Part shown: positions 1 through 8,247 of the stretch, one piece after another | Layout of the letters: the number at the start of each line of letters is the position of its first letter | How positions within the stretch are numbered: position 1 is the first letter of the stretch | Assembly (NCBI RefSeq): GCF_039634785.1 | Contig: NZ_JBBIAB010000006.1 | Coordinates: 1 to 64,000, forward strand | Direction of reading: 5' to 3' | Source: Tistrella mobilis | GTDB lineage: Bacteria; Pseudomonadota; Alphaproteobacteria; Tistrellales; Tistrellaceae | DNA: 64,000 bases | Made by a program: the position numbers and the translations under genes | The notes under the pieces: model-generated | The model's input: the letters and a program-made list of their open reading frames with translations, nothing else | What the model was told of the DNA's origin: nothing | Database searches by the model: none

Positions 1-30
1 GCGCAGGTCGACGGAAAGAGCTTTCGCCAT
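1..30 (-). CDS. IS630-type transposase, N-terminal fragment cut by window edge
   Basis: Reading leftwards from the ATG at 30, the first ten residues are MAKALSVDLR, the usual opening of IS630-family transposase OrfA proteins (helix-turn-helix part). A strong ribosome-binding site (GGAGAAGGAGG) lies just upstream on the minus strand. Only ten codons are in the window, so whether the element is intact cannot be seen. It marks the left edge as mobile-element DNA and fits the accessory look of the next 1 kb. Confidence 0.6.
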   Translation of the reverse strand, partial: MAKALSVDLR

Positions 31-65
31 ACAGGCTGGCCTCCTTCTCCAGCCTCTATCTTGAA

Positions 66-770
66 TCACAACTGACGGCTGAGGGGAATCCCCTGATTCC
101 TATGCTGGGTAATTTGCTCTAAAGGGAGAGCCACCTTTTGAAGAAACACGTTCGATTCTTTAAGATCAAGCGTATATAAGTCTTGCGTCTTGTAGAAAAA
201 TTGATCGTGCAGGAATTTGCCGATTTTGCTTGAAAGCCCCGATGGAACCGCTCGTCCGGGCACGGGCACGCCTCCCATATAATAGGCAGCATCACCAGCT
301 AATTTTACCAGGGTGGCGAGGTCGTTTGGAATACTCTGATCCTCTCGAAGGGAGGACACGAAGATCGCAACATTTCGGCCTTGGATGCGAAAAGCCTCAA
401 CTAACTGCTCGGAAACGTTGTTAAACATCATATACATTCCGACCAAATGTAGATCGGAGACATTGTCTCTGTCTAGCGCACAGAACGCTAGCTCGGAGTA
501 AAATTCCCAAAAACGATTACCGATAGTCACTAGATTTAGCGAGGAAATGACATCATCAATGTTGTCCGCATCGCCCTCGTTCTCTTCGAGGTAATCCACT
601 ATCTCACCCGCCTTAACCCATGACGGTTCAGTGAGCGCATTCACACTACGAATTACCTCTCGAATCGAACGTGTGAACGGTAAATTCCCCATTGCGCTTC
701 TCCCCCTCAAGTCGCCAATTCGATCGTCGTAGTTCTTAGCCAAGATTCCCCAGATGGACGGCCGACCCAC
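66..770 (-). CDS. Hypothetical protein, unrecognised
   Basis: A 234-residue soluble protein with no signal peptide, no membrane segment and no motif I recognise. It is mixed charged/hydrophobic and looks alpha-helical. The coding sequence is clearly more AT-rich than the rest of the window and uses codons such as AAA, TTA and GAT freely, which points to foreign origin. It lies between an IS630-type transposase start and an IS5-like stub, so it is probably cargo or a passenger of an acquired segment. No function can be offered. The start at 770 is the upstream-most; a methionine at residue 27 is an alternative. Confidence 0.55.
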   Translation of the reverse strand: MGRPSIWGILAKNYDDRIGDLRGRSAMGNLPFTRSIREVIRSVNALTEPSWVKAGEIVDYLEENEGDADNIDDVISSLNLVTIGNRFWEFYSELAFCALDRDNVSDLHLVGMYMMFNNVSEQLVEAFRIQGRNVAIFVSSLREDQSIPNDLATLVKLAGDAAYYMGGVPVPGRAVPSGLSSKIGKFLHDQFFYKTQDLYTLDLKESNVFLQKVALPLEQITQHRNQGIPLSRQL

Positions 771-875
771 GCATCTGGAGACGTATAGTACCCTCGCCTA
801 GGGTCAAAACCAAACCAACCTCTTGATAATGAGATCGCCCTGTGATTCCAGTGGTCTGTAACCAGGAGGAACACG

Positions 876-956
876 ATGTCTCAGCTTTTCTGGTTGTCGG
901 ACGAACAGTGGGCTCAGCTTGAGCTGCACCTGCCCAAGAACCAGCCGGGTGGGTGA
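876..956 (+). pseudogene. IS5-like transposase stub
   Basis: A good ribosome-binding site (AGGAGG) precedes an ATG whose product begins MSQLFWLSDEQWAQLELHLP and stops after 26 residues. This is the typical N-terminus of IS5-family transposases (the W-L-S-D-E-Q-W segment). The rest of the gene is missing. Downstream sequence to about 1220 shows no open transposase frame, so this is a remnant. Confidence 0.7.
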
Positions 957-984
957 CGTCCCGCCGAGTGGTGTAACAGCGTTT

Positions 985-1037
985 GCCTGGGGATGATGGC
1001 GCAGGGCGCGGAGGGCCCGGAGGCATCATCCCCAGGC
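985..1037. other. Strong inverted repeat beside the IS5-like stub
   Basis: GCCTGGGGATGATG (985-998) is exactly complementary to CATCATCCCCAGGC (1024-1037), enclosing a 25-base G-rich loop. There is no T-tract, so it is not a standard terminator. It could be a deletion scar, a mobile-element end or a structured RNA. The rest of 771-1223 shows no further gene. Confidence 0.5.
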
Positions 1038-1223
1038 GCCCCCGAAATCCGAGTGGACATGTTCGGGGTATGGCAGCTTGTTTTAGTGTGTTGCGCGATT
1101 TTTGGCAGAGAATGTGATCTCATAAGTTAATTTTGCCTATGGACATATTTATTACAGGTTAGCGGCAGCGCCGGTGACCGCCCCCGGTGGCGGTGGCATC
1201 GGGGCCGGGTCGGGAGGTCGGTG

Positions 1224-2759
1224 ATGACGATGGTATTGGAGCGGCTGTCAGGGCCGTCATGGTCTGTGATGGTCTGGCCGGGGCGAAGGCTGGTGCTGAC
1301 TGAGGCGGAGGCGGAGGTCATCGCCACGCGGCCGTTCCAGCGTCTCCGACGACTGCGTCAGATCGGCCTGTATGGCCATGCCGCCCCGCTGGCGGATCAC
1401 ACCCGCTATGCGCACACCATCGGCACCGTCTGGTGGACGGCAGAGCTGATGCGGTCGCTCGATGATCCGGCAGCCGACTCCGACGGACCACGGCATCTCG
1501 CTGCCATGCGGCAGATTCTGGCGGATGAAGGGGCCTCTCTGGATCTGGTCGTGCGGCTTTTCGCTCTCATCCACGACATCGCGCTGCTCCCTTTCGGCCA
1601 TACGCTGCGTTTTCAGCTTGGCCTGATCCACGGCGCAGACAGCTTTACGCGCTGTTTCAGGCGGGCCGTCGACAATATCGGCGACGAGATCCGCCCGAAT
1701 ATGGCCGACAGGCCTTCGGCCGAAGCCCTCCTGTGGCATCTGGAGCTCGCCGTTGCGGTGGCTCATGCGCCACGCTTGCTTGCCGGCCATACGCCGGCCA
1801 TCGGCGGGCCCCGGCTGGACACGGAGGTGACGGACAGGCTGATGCCGGTTCTGACCTTCGTCTACGACCTCGTTCACGGGGTTTATGGCGCCGATATCAT
1901 CGATGTCTGCTGGCGGGATCTGTTTGCGGGCGGGCGCGTGTGGGACCTGCCGGCTTCGCTGCCGGTGGCCGGGCAGATCATTGTCTGCCGTCCAGGCGAT
2001 CCGGCCTGGCCGGCCCCGGGGCGGACCATGCCTGCGTCGATCTTCCGTTACGGCATTCAGGCGATGGACGGCGACAGGGTTCTCATGGATCGCCTGACCG
2101 ACCTGTCTGCGACCCTGGACCTGCGCTACGAGGTTGCGGAAAAGGCCTTTTTCCATCCGCGGAAATGTGCGGCGGATACCATGCTCGACAAGGCTCTGCG
2201 CAGTGTCGACGACCATGGCGGCGGAGATCTGTCCGCCGGTCGTCCCCCCTTCACGGATCTCGACCTGCTGGAGATGGGCGATGATGCCTTTCTGGATCTC
2301 GTGGCTCAACGGGAGGCAGCGATCGGGGAGGGCGTCCGTGCGGCACGGGATCTGCAGGCGGGCCGCATCTGGCCGGAGATGGTGCATCTCGACGGCCGCG
2401 GACTGGCGGCATTGGAAGACCAGGTCTGCGACAGTCTGACGGCGCCGGCCGGGCGTTCATCGGCCGAGCGACGACTGGCCGGGGAGCTGGGCATTCCGGC
2501 TGAGCATGTCGCTTTGCGTCTGGCGCCGCGTCGCATGCAGGCGAAGGCGCCTGACACGCCCATCGGCTGGCGGAACGGACAGGCAATCCCCTTTGACCGG
2601 CTGTGTCGCGAGCAGGGGTTGCCCCTGAGTGCCGCCTCATTGCCGATGCGCTATGCCGGGCTGCGGGATCTGTCCCTTTATGTCCGGGAGGGGGCGACCG
2701 TCGCGCCCATCACGGCGGGGCGCCTGATCGAGATCCTCCGTGGAGTGGCCTGCGCATGA
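1224..2759 (+). CDS. HD-domain protein (SAMHD1/dGTPase-like superfamily)
   Basis: A 511-residue soluble protein. The N-terminal third carries a HD-domain pattern: FQRLRRLRQIG, then RYAHTIG (first His), then ALIHDIALLPFGHTL (the His-Asp pair and a further His). This layout matches HD-superfamily phosphohydrolases related to dNTP triphosphohydrolases and SAMHD1. The remaining two thirds are family-specific and I do not recognise them. ATG 1224 is chosen because GGGAGG lies six bases upstream; a GTG at 1221 is less likely. The stop overlaps the start of the transporter gene (ATGA), so the two are translationally coupled. Substrate unknown; a role in nucleotide control or phage defence is possible but only inference. 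Confidence 0.75.
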   Translation: MTMVLERLSGPSWSVMVWPGRRLVLTEAEAEVIATRPFQRLRRLRQIGLYGHAAPLADHTRYAHTIGTVWWTAELMRSLDDPAADSDGPRHLAAMRQILADEGASLDLVVRLFALIHDIALLPFGHTLRFQLGLIHGADSFTRCFRRAVDNIGDEIRPNMADRPSAEALLWHLELAVAVAHAPRLLAGHTPAIGGPRLDTEVTDRLMPVLTFVYDLVHGVYGADIIDVCWRDLFAGGRVWDLPASLPVAGQIIVCRPGDPAWPAPGRTMPASIFRYGIQAMDGDRVLMDRLTDLSATLDLRYEVAEKAFFHPRKCAADTMLDKALRSVDDHGGGDLSAGRPPFTDLDLLEMGDDAFLDLVAQREAAIGEGVRAARDLQAGRIWPEMVHLDGRGLAALEDQVCDSLTAPAGRSSAERRLAGELGIPAEHVALRLAPRRMQAKAPDTPIGWRNGQAIPFDRLCREQGLPLSAASLPMRYAGLRDLSLYVREGATVAPITAGRLIEILRGVACA

Positions 2760-3664
2760 TCCGCCGCCCTGCAGGACCTGTCCTGGCGTTTATCGGCTTC
2801 GGGTGCTTTTCGGCGGCGGACCTTGTCACGAAGCTGTTGATGGGCGCGCATGGGCTCGCGCAGGTTCTGGTTCTGTCGGGGCTGGTGATGCTTGTGGTCA
2901 TGATGGCCGCCGCGCGATGGCTGGGCGGGATGCAGGGCGTGGCGCGCGGCATTCTGGCGCTGGTCGTGCTGAGGGGGCTGCTGTCCGCAGGCATGATCGC
3001 GCTCAGCCTGTATGCTTTGTCACGGATGGCGATTGCAGACGTCTATGCGCTGCGCTTTCTGGCGCCCCTGTTGATCGTCATGCCCGGCGGCCTGTTGATC
3101 GCCGAGCCGCCGCGTACACGGGATCTGGCCGCGGTTCTGGTCGGCCTTGCAGGGGTCTGGGCCGTACTCAAGCCGGGATGGCTGGTTTCCGGAGCGGTGG
3201 TGGCGGATGGCGCTATCCCCTGGGACGGTGCAGCCGCAGCTCTGGGAGCTGCGGCGCTTCAGGCGGCTTCGGTGTTGATGCTCAGGCGTTGGCATGCCGC
3301 ATCGACGCCACTGGTCGATGCGGCGCTGCCGGTCATGGTGACGGTGCTTGTGGCGCTACCGTTCCTTCTGGAGAACGGCATGCCATACGGGCATGGCTGG
3401 ATCATGCCGCGGGCGTTGGAATGGGCAGGTTATGCGGCCGCAGGCCTCTTCCTTGCTGGCGGCCGGTTGTGCCTTGTCTTTGCGCTCAGATCGGCGCCTG
3501 CCGCAGTCGTGGCGCCGGCGCATTACAGCCAGCTGCTCTGGGGTCTGGCCTTCGGCTGGCTGATCTTTGCCGACCGCCCCGACCCGATCTCCACGATGGG
3601 CGCCCTTGTGATCGTGGCCGCGGGCCTGATGACGGCCCGCGGTGTCAGGCTGCGTCAGGCGTAA
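2756..3664 (+). CDS. DMT-superfamily (EamA) transporter
   Basis: A 302-residue membrane protein with about ten hydrophobic segments arranged as two repeated halves, as in drug/metabolite (EamA/RhaT-like) exporters. The motif of the second half (APAAVVAPAHYSQLLWGLAFGW) sits where the EamA repeat expects it, near residue 250. The ATG overlaps the stop of the HD-domain gene; a longer upstream reading in the same frame lacks coding character. The 3' end overlaps the convergent dehydrogenase gene by ten bases. Substrate unknown; such proteins commonly export amino acids or small metabolites. Confidence 0.8.
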   Translation: MIRRPAGPVLAFIGFGCFSAADLVTKLLMGAHGLAQVLVLSGLVMLVVMMAAARWLGGMQGVARGILALVVLRGLLSAGMIALSLYALSRMAIADVYALRFLAPLLIVMPGGLLIAEPPRTRDLAAVLVGLAGVWAVLKPGWLVSGAVVADGAIPWDGAAAALGAAALQAASVLMLRRWHAASTPLVDAALPVMVTVLVALPFLLENGMPYGHGWIMPRALEWAGYAAAGLFLAGGRLCLVFALRSAPAAVVAPAHYSQLLWGLAFGWLIFADRPDPISTMGALVIVAAGLMTARGVRLRQA

Positions 3665-4722
3665 TGCCGCCCATAGCGGTTGGCGAGCAGGGCGTCGGCG
3701 TCGATGTGGTCGTGGCGGACCAGGCCCTTGCGGGGCAGGCGGCCTTCGGCCAGGAGGTCGATGACCGCGGCGACGCCGGCGGCGGTGGTCAGGCGGATGG
3801 CGGACATGTGCATGCCGTCGACCTCGCGGGCGCCGACTTCGCGGCTCCACGAACGGCGGGTCAGGCGGCCGTCGGCGATGCCGTCGACCGAGACCGAGAG
3901 CACCACCACATCCTGGTCCGTGGTCGGCACGGCGGCTTCCAGAACCTGTTCCAGCAGCTCGCGACGGTCGCGCAGCTTCAGGTCTTCGAGCAGAAGCTTC
4001 ATGATCGCGCGATGGCCGGGATAGCGCAGGGTCTTGTAATCGAGCGTGCGGACCTTGCCTTCGAAAGCGTCGGCCAGCATGCCGAGCCCGCCCGAGGTGT
4101 TGAAGGCCTCGTAAGTGGTGCCGTGAAGGATGACGGTTTCTTCGCCTTCCAGCGGCAGGACTTCGCGGCGCTCGCCGTTCCAGATCGCTTCGCAGGGATT
4201 GCAGTATTCATTGACGACGCCGGCGGTCGACCAGGTCATGGCATAACCCAGCGGGCCGGTCGGATGGGCGGGCAGCGCGCCCACGCGGATGCGTGCAGCA
4301 TCGACCGTCTCGAAGCCATGGGCCAGACCATGGGCCATCACGCAGACCACGCCCGGGGCCAGGCCGCACTGGGGGACCAGCGCGGTTTCGGCATCGGCGG
4401 CCAGCGCCGCCACGGCGCGGGTGGAGCGGACATCCTCGGTCAGGTCGAAATAGTGCAGGCGGTTGCGCACCGCCGCCTCGGCGATCTGCGGGCAGAGATG
4501 ATAGGGGCCGGCGGCCAGCACCGCGTCATGGCCCTGCATCACGGCATCCAGGGCGGCGGGATCGGCGGCATCGGCCTCCACCCGCCGGATGCGCGACGAC
4601 AGCTGACCGGCCTCCACGCCGAAGCTGCGGTCGGCGAGGGTGATCTCGTGGGCGCCGCCGGCGGCCATCATATGGGCGACGGCGGTGCCGATGCGGCCGG
4701 CGCCGAGGATCAGGATGCGCAT
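3655..4722 (-). CDS. Saccharopine dehydrogenase-family oxidoreductase
   Basis: A 355-residue protein. The N-terminus (MRILILGAGRIGTAVAHMM) is a Rossmann NAD(P)-binding fold with GxGxxG. The middle contains the saccharopine-dehydrogenase C-terminal type domain (GLAPGVVCVMAHGLA, then TWSTAGVVNEY). Length and pattern resemble lysine dehydrogenase/saccharopine dehydrogenase (lysine-degrading) enzymes, and the divergent Lrp-type regulator supports an amino-acid substrate. The exact reaction (lysine 6-dehydrogenase, saccharopine dehydrogenase or a related imine-forming step) cannot be read from the sequence. Confidence 0.75.
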   Translation of the reverse strand: MRILILGAGRIGTAVAHMMAAGGAHEITLADRSFGVEAGQLSSRIRRVEADAADPAALDAVMQGHDAVLAAGPYHLCPQIAEAAVRNRLHYFDLTEDVRSTRAVAALAADAETALVPQCGLAPGVVCVMAHGLAHGFETVDAARIRVGALPAHPTGPLGYAMTWSTAGVVNEYCNPCEAIWNGERREVLPLEGEETVILHGTTYEAFNTSGGLGMLADAFEGKVRTLDYKTLRYPGHRAIMKLLLEDLKLRDRRELLEQVLEAAVPTTDQDVVVLSVSVDGIADGRLTRRSWSREVGAREVDGMHMSAIRLTTAAGVAAVIDLLAEGRLPRKGLVRHDHIDADALLANRYGRHYA

Positions 4723-4829
4723 GGATCTGGTCTCCCTTGGGGGTCTGTTGGCTGGGTCCCTGGGGTGATCATTGCGGCTGGGAAGAGGCGGGCACCACTT
4801 GACGAAACGGCTATTTTCGGGCCGTTAAT

Positions 4830-4844
4830 AGCCGAATCGGCTAA
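4830..4844. promoter_or_regulatory. Palindrome between saccharopine-DH-like gene and lrp-type gene
   Basis: TAGCCGA-A-TCGGCTA is a perfect seven-base inverted repeat. It sits between the two divergent genes and just upstream of the Lrp-type start at 4870. A related GGCTATT/CGGGCCG stretch lies 15-20 bases to the left. The position suits a binding site for the adjacent Lrp/AsnC regulator. Confidence 0.5.
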
Positions 4845-4869
4845 TACGGGTCAGAAAGGTACGGCTGGG

Positions 4870-5307
4870 ATGGCAGAGCCCGAACTGGATGCGGTGAACC
4901 GGGCGCTGATCGCGGCGCTGAAAGTGGACGCACGTATGCCGATCGCGGCGCTGGCCCGGATCGTCGGCCTGTCGCGCACGGCGCTGCGTCACCGGCTGGC
5001 GGTGCTGGAGACGACGGGGGTGATCCGCGGCTATCGGGTGGAGCTGGGCGAGCGGCTGGTGCCGAAGGTCCGGGCCCATGTGATGATCGAGCTGCGCCCC
5101 AAGCTGGGGCGGCAGGTCATCCAGCAGCTGAAGGCCTGCCCGGAGGTGAATTCACTGCACGCGGTCTCGGGCCCCTTCGACCTGCTGGCCGAAGTGGGTT
5201 GCGAGGATCTGGACCGCTTGAACGCCCTGATCGACCGGATCGCGGCGTTCCACGGGGTGGAACGCACGCGATCGGCGATCGTGTTGGAAGACTGTTTCGA
5301 ACGCTGA
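4870..5307 (+). CDS. Lrp/AsnC-family transcriptional regulator
   Basis: A 145-residue protein, the normal length for the family. Residues 5-60 are the AsnC-type winged helix (DARMPIAALARIVGLSRTAL) and residues 70-145 the RAM ligand-binding domain. It is divergent from the saccharopine-dehydrogenase-like gene with a palindrome between them, so it probably controls that gene in response to an amino acid. The ATG at 4870 directly precedes the canonical N-terminal helix; the same frame is open far upstream, but there it reads antisense to real genes. Confidence 0.9.
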   Translation: MAEPELDAVNRALIAALKVDARMPIAALARIVGLSRTALRHRLAVLETTGVIRGYRVELGERLVPKVRAHVMIELRPKLGRQVIQQLKACPEVNSLHAVSGPFDLLAEVGCEDLDRLNALIDRIAAFHGVERTRSAIVLEDCFER

Positions 5308-5310
5308 GGT

Positions 5311-5886
5311 TCAGGCGACCAGGGCCCTGACCGCGCAATCGGCAAGGGCGTCCAGATGGTCGCGCGGATCCTGTTGGAAACGGCCGGAGAGCCAGGCCCG
5401 GCAGAAGATCTGGGCTGGGCCGAGGATGGTGGCGGCGAAAACCTCCGCGGGCAGGTCATGAAGACTGCCCGCCCGGACCAGCGGTTGGCGCCAGGCGTCG
5501 AGACCAGCCAGAAAATCGTCATTCGAGGCCGCACGGCGGCCGGTGATCTGGCCGGCCCAATCCGGGCGGGCCTGCTCGAACAGAAAATGCGCAGCCGCCC
5601 GGTTCCCGGCCACCCAGTCCAGATGCGCCGCAACCAGGGCGCGCACCCCCGTTGCGGCCGGAGGCGCAGCCGCCACCACAGCCAGCATGGCGGCGTGATA
5701 GGACGAAAGTGCTTCGATCCAGATTTCGGCAGCCAGCGCCGCCTTGTTGGGAAAGGCGTGAAAGAAGCTGCCGTTCGAGACCCCTGCCGCCCGGCAGATT
5801 GCCGCGGTGGTCGTCGCATCGACACCGTCGCGGGCGAAGAGGTCTAGGGCAGCGCCGAGGATGGCATCGCGGGTGGACAGGCTCAT
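5311..5886 (-). CDS. TetR-family transcriptional regulator
   Basis: A 191-residue protein. The TetR helix-turn-helix is at residues 5-50 (RDAILGAALDLFARDG, then AICRAAGVSNGSFFHAFPNK). The C-terminal ligand/dimer domain is all alpha. It is convergent with the Lrp-type gene, three bases apart, and divergent from the amidohydrolase gene at 5971. The intergenic region holds a long dyad, so self-regulation and control of the amidohydrolase are likely. Ligand unknown. Confidence 0.88.
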   Translation of the reverse strand: MSLSTRDAILGAALDLFARDGVDATTTAAICRAAGVSNGSFFHAFPNKAALAAEIWIEALSSYHAAMLAVVAAAPPAATGVRALVAAHLDWVAGNRAAAHFLFEQARPDWAGQITGRRAASNDDFLAGLDAWRQPLVRAGSLHDLPAEVFAATILGPAQIFCRAWLSGRFQQDPRDHLDALADCAVRALVA

Positions 5887-5900
5887 GATGGATGGCAGGT

Positions 5901-5932
5901 CCTGGAGTATTGCTCTAGAGTTATGCTCCAGG
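5901..5932. promoter_or_regulatory. Candidate TetR operator
   Basis: The outer arms CCTGGAG and CTCCAGG form an inverted repeat centred on CTCTAGAG. Inside are two similar 11-base elements, GAGTATTGCTC (5905-5915) and GAGTTATGCTC (5918-5928). It lies 15 bases from the TetR start and 39 bases from the amidohydrolase start, a typical place for a shared operator. Confidence 0.55.
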
Positions 5933-5970
5933 TCCGGCAAAAGCCGGACCGGATCCGGAGGAGACCATAT

Positions 5971-6780
5971 ATGATCATCGATGCCTGGGGGCAGCACCAG
6001 ACCCTGCGCCATGCGACCGATCCGATCTTCGATTCGCTGAGGCGCTGGACGCGCCGGACGGTCCCGACCGCCGAGGCGCCGGTTGCGGACACCCTGGCCG
6101 CCATGGATGCCGGCGGCGTCGATCGCATGCTGATCAGTGCCTGGTACGCGCCGCGCAATGTGATGATCTCCAACGACGAGGTTGCGGGGTTCGTCGCGGC
6201 ATCGGGCGGGCGGCTGATCGGCGTGGCGGGTGCCGATATCGCCCGGCCGATGGACGCCGTGCGCGAAATCCGCCGGGCGGTCACCGGGCTGGGCTTCCGG
6301 GCGGTGCGGGTGCTGCCCTGGCTGTGGGAGGTGCCGCCCACGGATCGGCGCTTCTACCCGATTTACGCCGCGTGCTGTGATCTGGGCGTACCGTTCTGCA
6401 CCCAGATCGGCCATACCGGCCCGCTGATGCCGTCGGAGCCGGGCCGGCCGATCCATCTGGACCAGGTGGCGCTGGACTTCCCCGAGCTGGTCATCGTGGG
6501 GGGCCATATCGGCTGGCCCTGGACCGAGGAGGCGATCGCGGTCGCGACCAAGCATGAGAACGTCTACATCGACACCTCAGCCTATACGATCGCCCGCTAT
6601 CCCCAGGCCCTGGTGGAGTATATGCGCGGCCATGGCCGCCACAAGGTGCTGTTCGGTACCAACTATCCGATGATCATGCCGGCAAAGGCGCTGGACGGCC
6701 TGGACGGGTTGAATCTCGATCCGAAGACGCGGGCGGCATTCCTGGGCGGCAATGCTGCCCGCGTCTTCGGGATCAGCTGA
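5971..6780 (+). CDS. Amidohydrolase_2-family hydrolase/decarboxylase
   Basis: A 269-residue TIM-barrel protein of the amidohydrolase-2 type (relatives include decarboxylases and lactonases). Recognisable pieces are MIIDAWGQH at the N-terminus, a barrel strand ending in GGHIGWPW near residue 175, and LFGTNYPM near residue 230. The N-terminal metal motif is AWGQH rather than HxH, so metal use may differ from the classic members. A strong ribosome-binding site (GGAGGAG) precedes the ATG. Probably controlled by the divergent TetR protein. Substrate unknown. The 3' end overlaps the convergent GNAT gene by eight bases. Confidence 0.8.
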   Translation: MIIDAWGQHQTLRHATDPIFDSLRRWTRRTVPTAEAPVADTLAAMDAGGVDRMLISAWYAPRNVMISNDEVAGFVAASGGRLIGVAGADIARPMDAVREIRRAVTGLGFRAVRVLPWLWEVPPTDRRFYPIYAACCDLGVPFCTQIGHTGPLMPSEPGRPIHLDQVALDFPELVIVGGHIGWPWTEEAIAVATKHENVYIDTSAYTIARYPQALVEYMRGHGRHKVLFGTNYPMIMPAKALDGLDGLNLDPKTRAAFLGGNAARVFGIS

Positions 6781-7342
6781 CGTTCCCGTCCCCGAAGGCC
6801 GGCGGATAGGTAAGGGTGCCCCGGCCGTCGCCCAGGATCTCAGGGGTGAGTTCCAGCGCCATCAGATGGGGCCCGGACATGCTGGGGGAGGGCCAGGGGC
6901 AGCGGAACAGGGCGGCGCGGTCGGCAGAGAAGCCGAAGCGGGTGTAGAAGGCGGGGTCGCCCAGAACGAAGACCGCTTCGGCGCCGCCCGCGCGCAGCCG
7001 CGACAGGCCGAAGCGGATCAGCATGGCGGCGATGCCGAGCCGGCGGTGATCGGGCAGGACCGAGACCGGCGCCAGAAAGCGGCCGCGGATCGGGTCGTCC
7101 CGATCGTCGCGGCCGTCGAGGCGGATGTCGAGCGGGCCGAACAGGATCTGGCCGAGCAACTTCCCCGCCCCATCCTCGGCGACCAGCGACAGGGAAACGT
7201 CGCCTGCGGCGGTGAGTTTGCGAACCAGATCGGCCTCGTCGGGGCGGCCGAAGGCGGTGGTGATCAACTGAGCCAGGGCATCGGCATCGGCCGGTTCCGT
7301 GCGGCGCATCCGGAAACCCTCCGGCAGCCCACCGGCGGTCAT
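6773..7342 (-). CDS. GNAT-family N-acetyltransferase (YhbS-like)
   Basis: A 189-residue protein. The acetyl-CoA signature is seen at LAPVSVLPDHRRLGIAAMLI (V-x-P-x-x-R-x-x-G-I-A), followed by VLGDPAFYTRFGF, which is typical of the YhbS subgroup. It is the second gene of a pair: its start overlaps the stop of the cupin gene by four bases (ATGA). Substrate unknown. Confidence 0.85.
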   Translation of the reverse strand: MTAGGLPEGFRMRRTEPADADALAQLITTAFGRPDEADLVRKLTAAGDVSLSLVAEDGAGKLLGQILFGPLDIRLDGRDDRDDPIRGRFLAPVSVLPDHRRLGIAAMLIRFGLSRLRAGGAEAVFVLGDPAFYTRFGFSADRAALFRCPWPSPSMSGPHLMALELTPEILGDGRGTLTYPPAFGDGNVS

Positions 7343-8022
7343 GCGGCAAAGGCCTGAAGATCGGGCGGCAGATGGCCGGTCTTGACGTAAAGCCGGCAGC
7401 CGCCGTCGGTGCGGCGGGTGGCCACCCGCCCCGGCGGCCGGCGCAGCCAGCTGCCGGTGGGCAGAACCCCGTGGGCACCATCGATCAGCGTGCCGGAAAC
7501 CACCAGGATCTCCTCACCCCCCGGCCGCCTGCCGCCGGGCAGTTCGGCGCCGGGCGCGAGGTCGAGCATGGTGACCCGCTCGGGGCCGAAGCCGTGCAGC
7601 AGGCGTTCCGTCACCCCGACGGTGCCGGCGAGGGCGGTGCCGGCCACCGTGTCGACCGGCAGGGCCAGCTGCAGACGGTCGCCCGGCAAAAACTGGCGGA
7701 GCTTCACGAACAGGATGCACCCTTCGGGCGCCCGCGGCGCATGGGACGTGCCGGGCGGGTTGCGCAGATAGGTCCCGGCGGGATAGTCGCCGTGCTCGTC
7801 GCCGAACACGCCGCTCAACACCAGGATTTCTTCGCCGCCCCCGTGAACATGGGGCGAAAAGCCGGCGCCCGGATCATAGCGCACCAGGCTGGTCGCGCGG
7901 GCGACCTCGTTGCCGACCCTGTCGAGCATCAGGCGGTGCACGCCGGCCGCGGGCGAGGCGATCCAGTCCTGTGGGTCCGGACGGACCAGGGCGGGGGCCG
8001 CAAAGTCGGCGCGGATCAGCAT
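7339..8022 (-). CDS. Double-cupin protein (ChrR-like cupins)
   Basis: A 227-residue protein built of two cupin domains of the ChrR anti-sigma type. The first has SPHVHGGGEEILVLSGVF with metal-ligand His and Glu; the second has PGGRRPGGEEILVVSGTL, where the His ligands are replaced by Gly/Arg, so only the first barrel probably binds metal. Start 8022 is chosen because GGGAGGAA lies upstream; an in-frame start at 8094 would add 24 residues. It forms a coupled pair with the GNAT gene. Role unknown; no ECF sigma factor is adjacent. Confidence 0.75.
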   Translation of the reverse strand: MLIRADFAAPALVRPDPQDWIASPAAGVHRLMLDRVGNEVARATSLVRYDPGAGFSPHVHGGGEEILVLSGVFGDEHGDYPAGTYLRNPPGTSHAPRAPEGCILFVKLRQFLPGDRLQLALPVDTVAGTALAGTVGVTERLLHGFGPERVTMLDLAPGAELPGGRRPGGEEILVVSGTLIDGAHGVLPTGSWLRRPPGRVATRRTDGGCRLYVKTGHLPPDLQAFAA

Positions 8023-8247
8023 CGTTCGGATTTCCTCCCAATGTCGTTGGTCCGGTAGAGACATGTCTTGGTGAAATGGGGATGAAGACTTCATGAATCA
8101 AACGGCTGCGGCCGAATTCCGATGCGGGATTATCGATTCGTTAATCAACCTGATTGTTCCATGCGCGACGATGCGGCCACGGGCGCTCCCCCGCCCTCGG
8201 CCGCCCGTCATTTCCTGTTTTCCTCCCCCCGGGATACGGCCGCTGTC

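Noticed and set aside
2740-5307. Open plus-strand frame of 855 codons through the transporter and dehydrogenase region
   Set aside because: Only its last 145 codons (the Lrp-type protein) are real; the rest is out of frame with or antisense to recognised genes.
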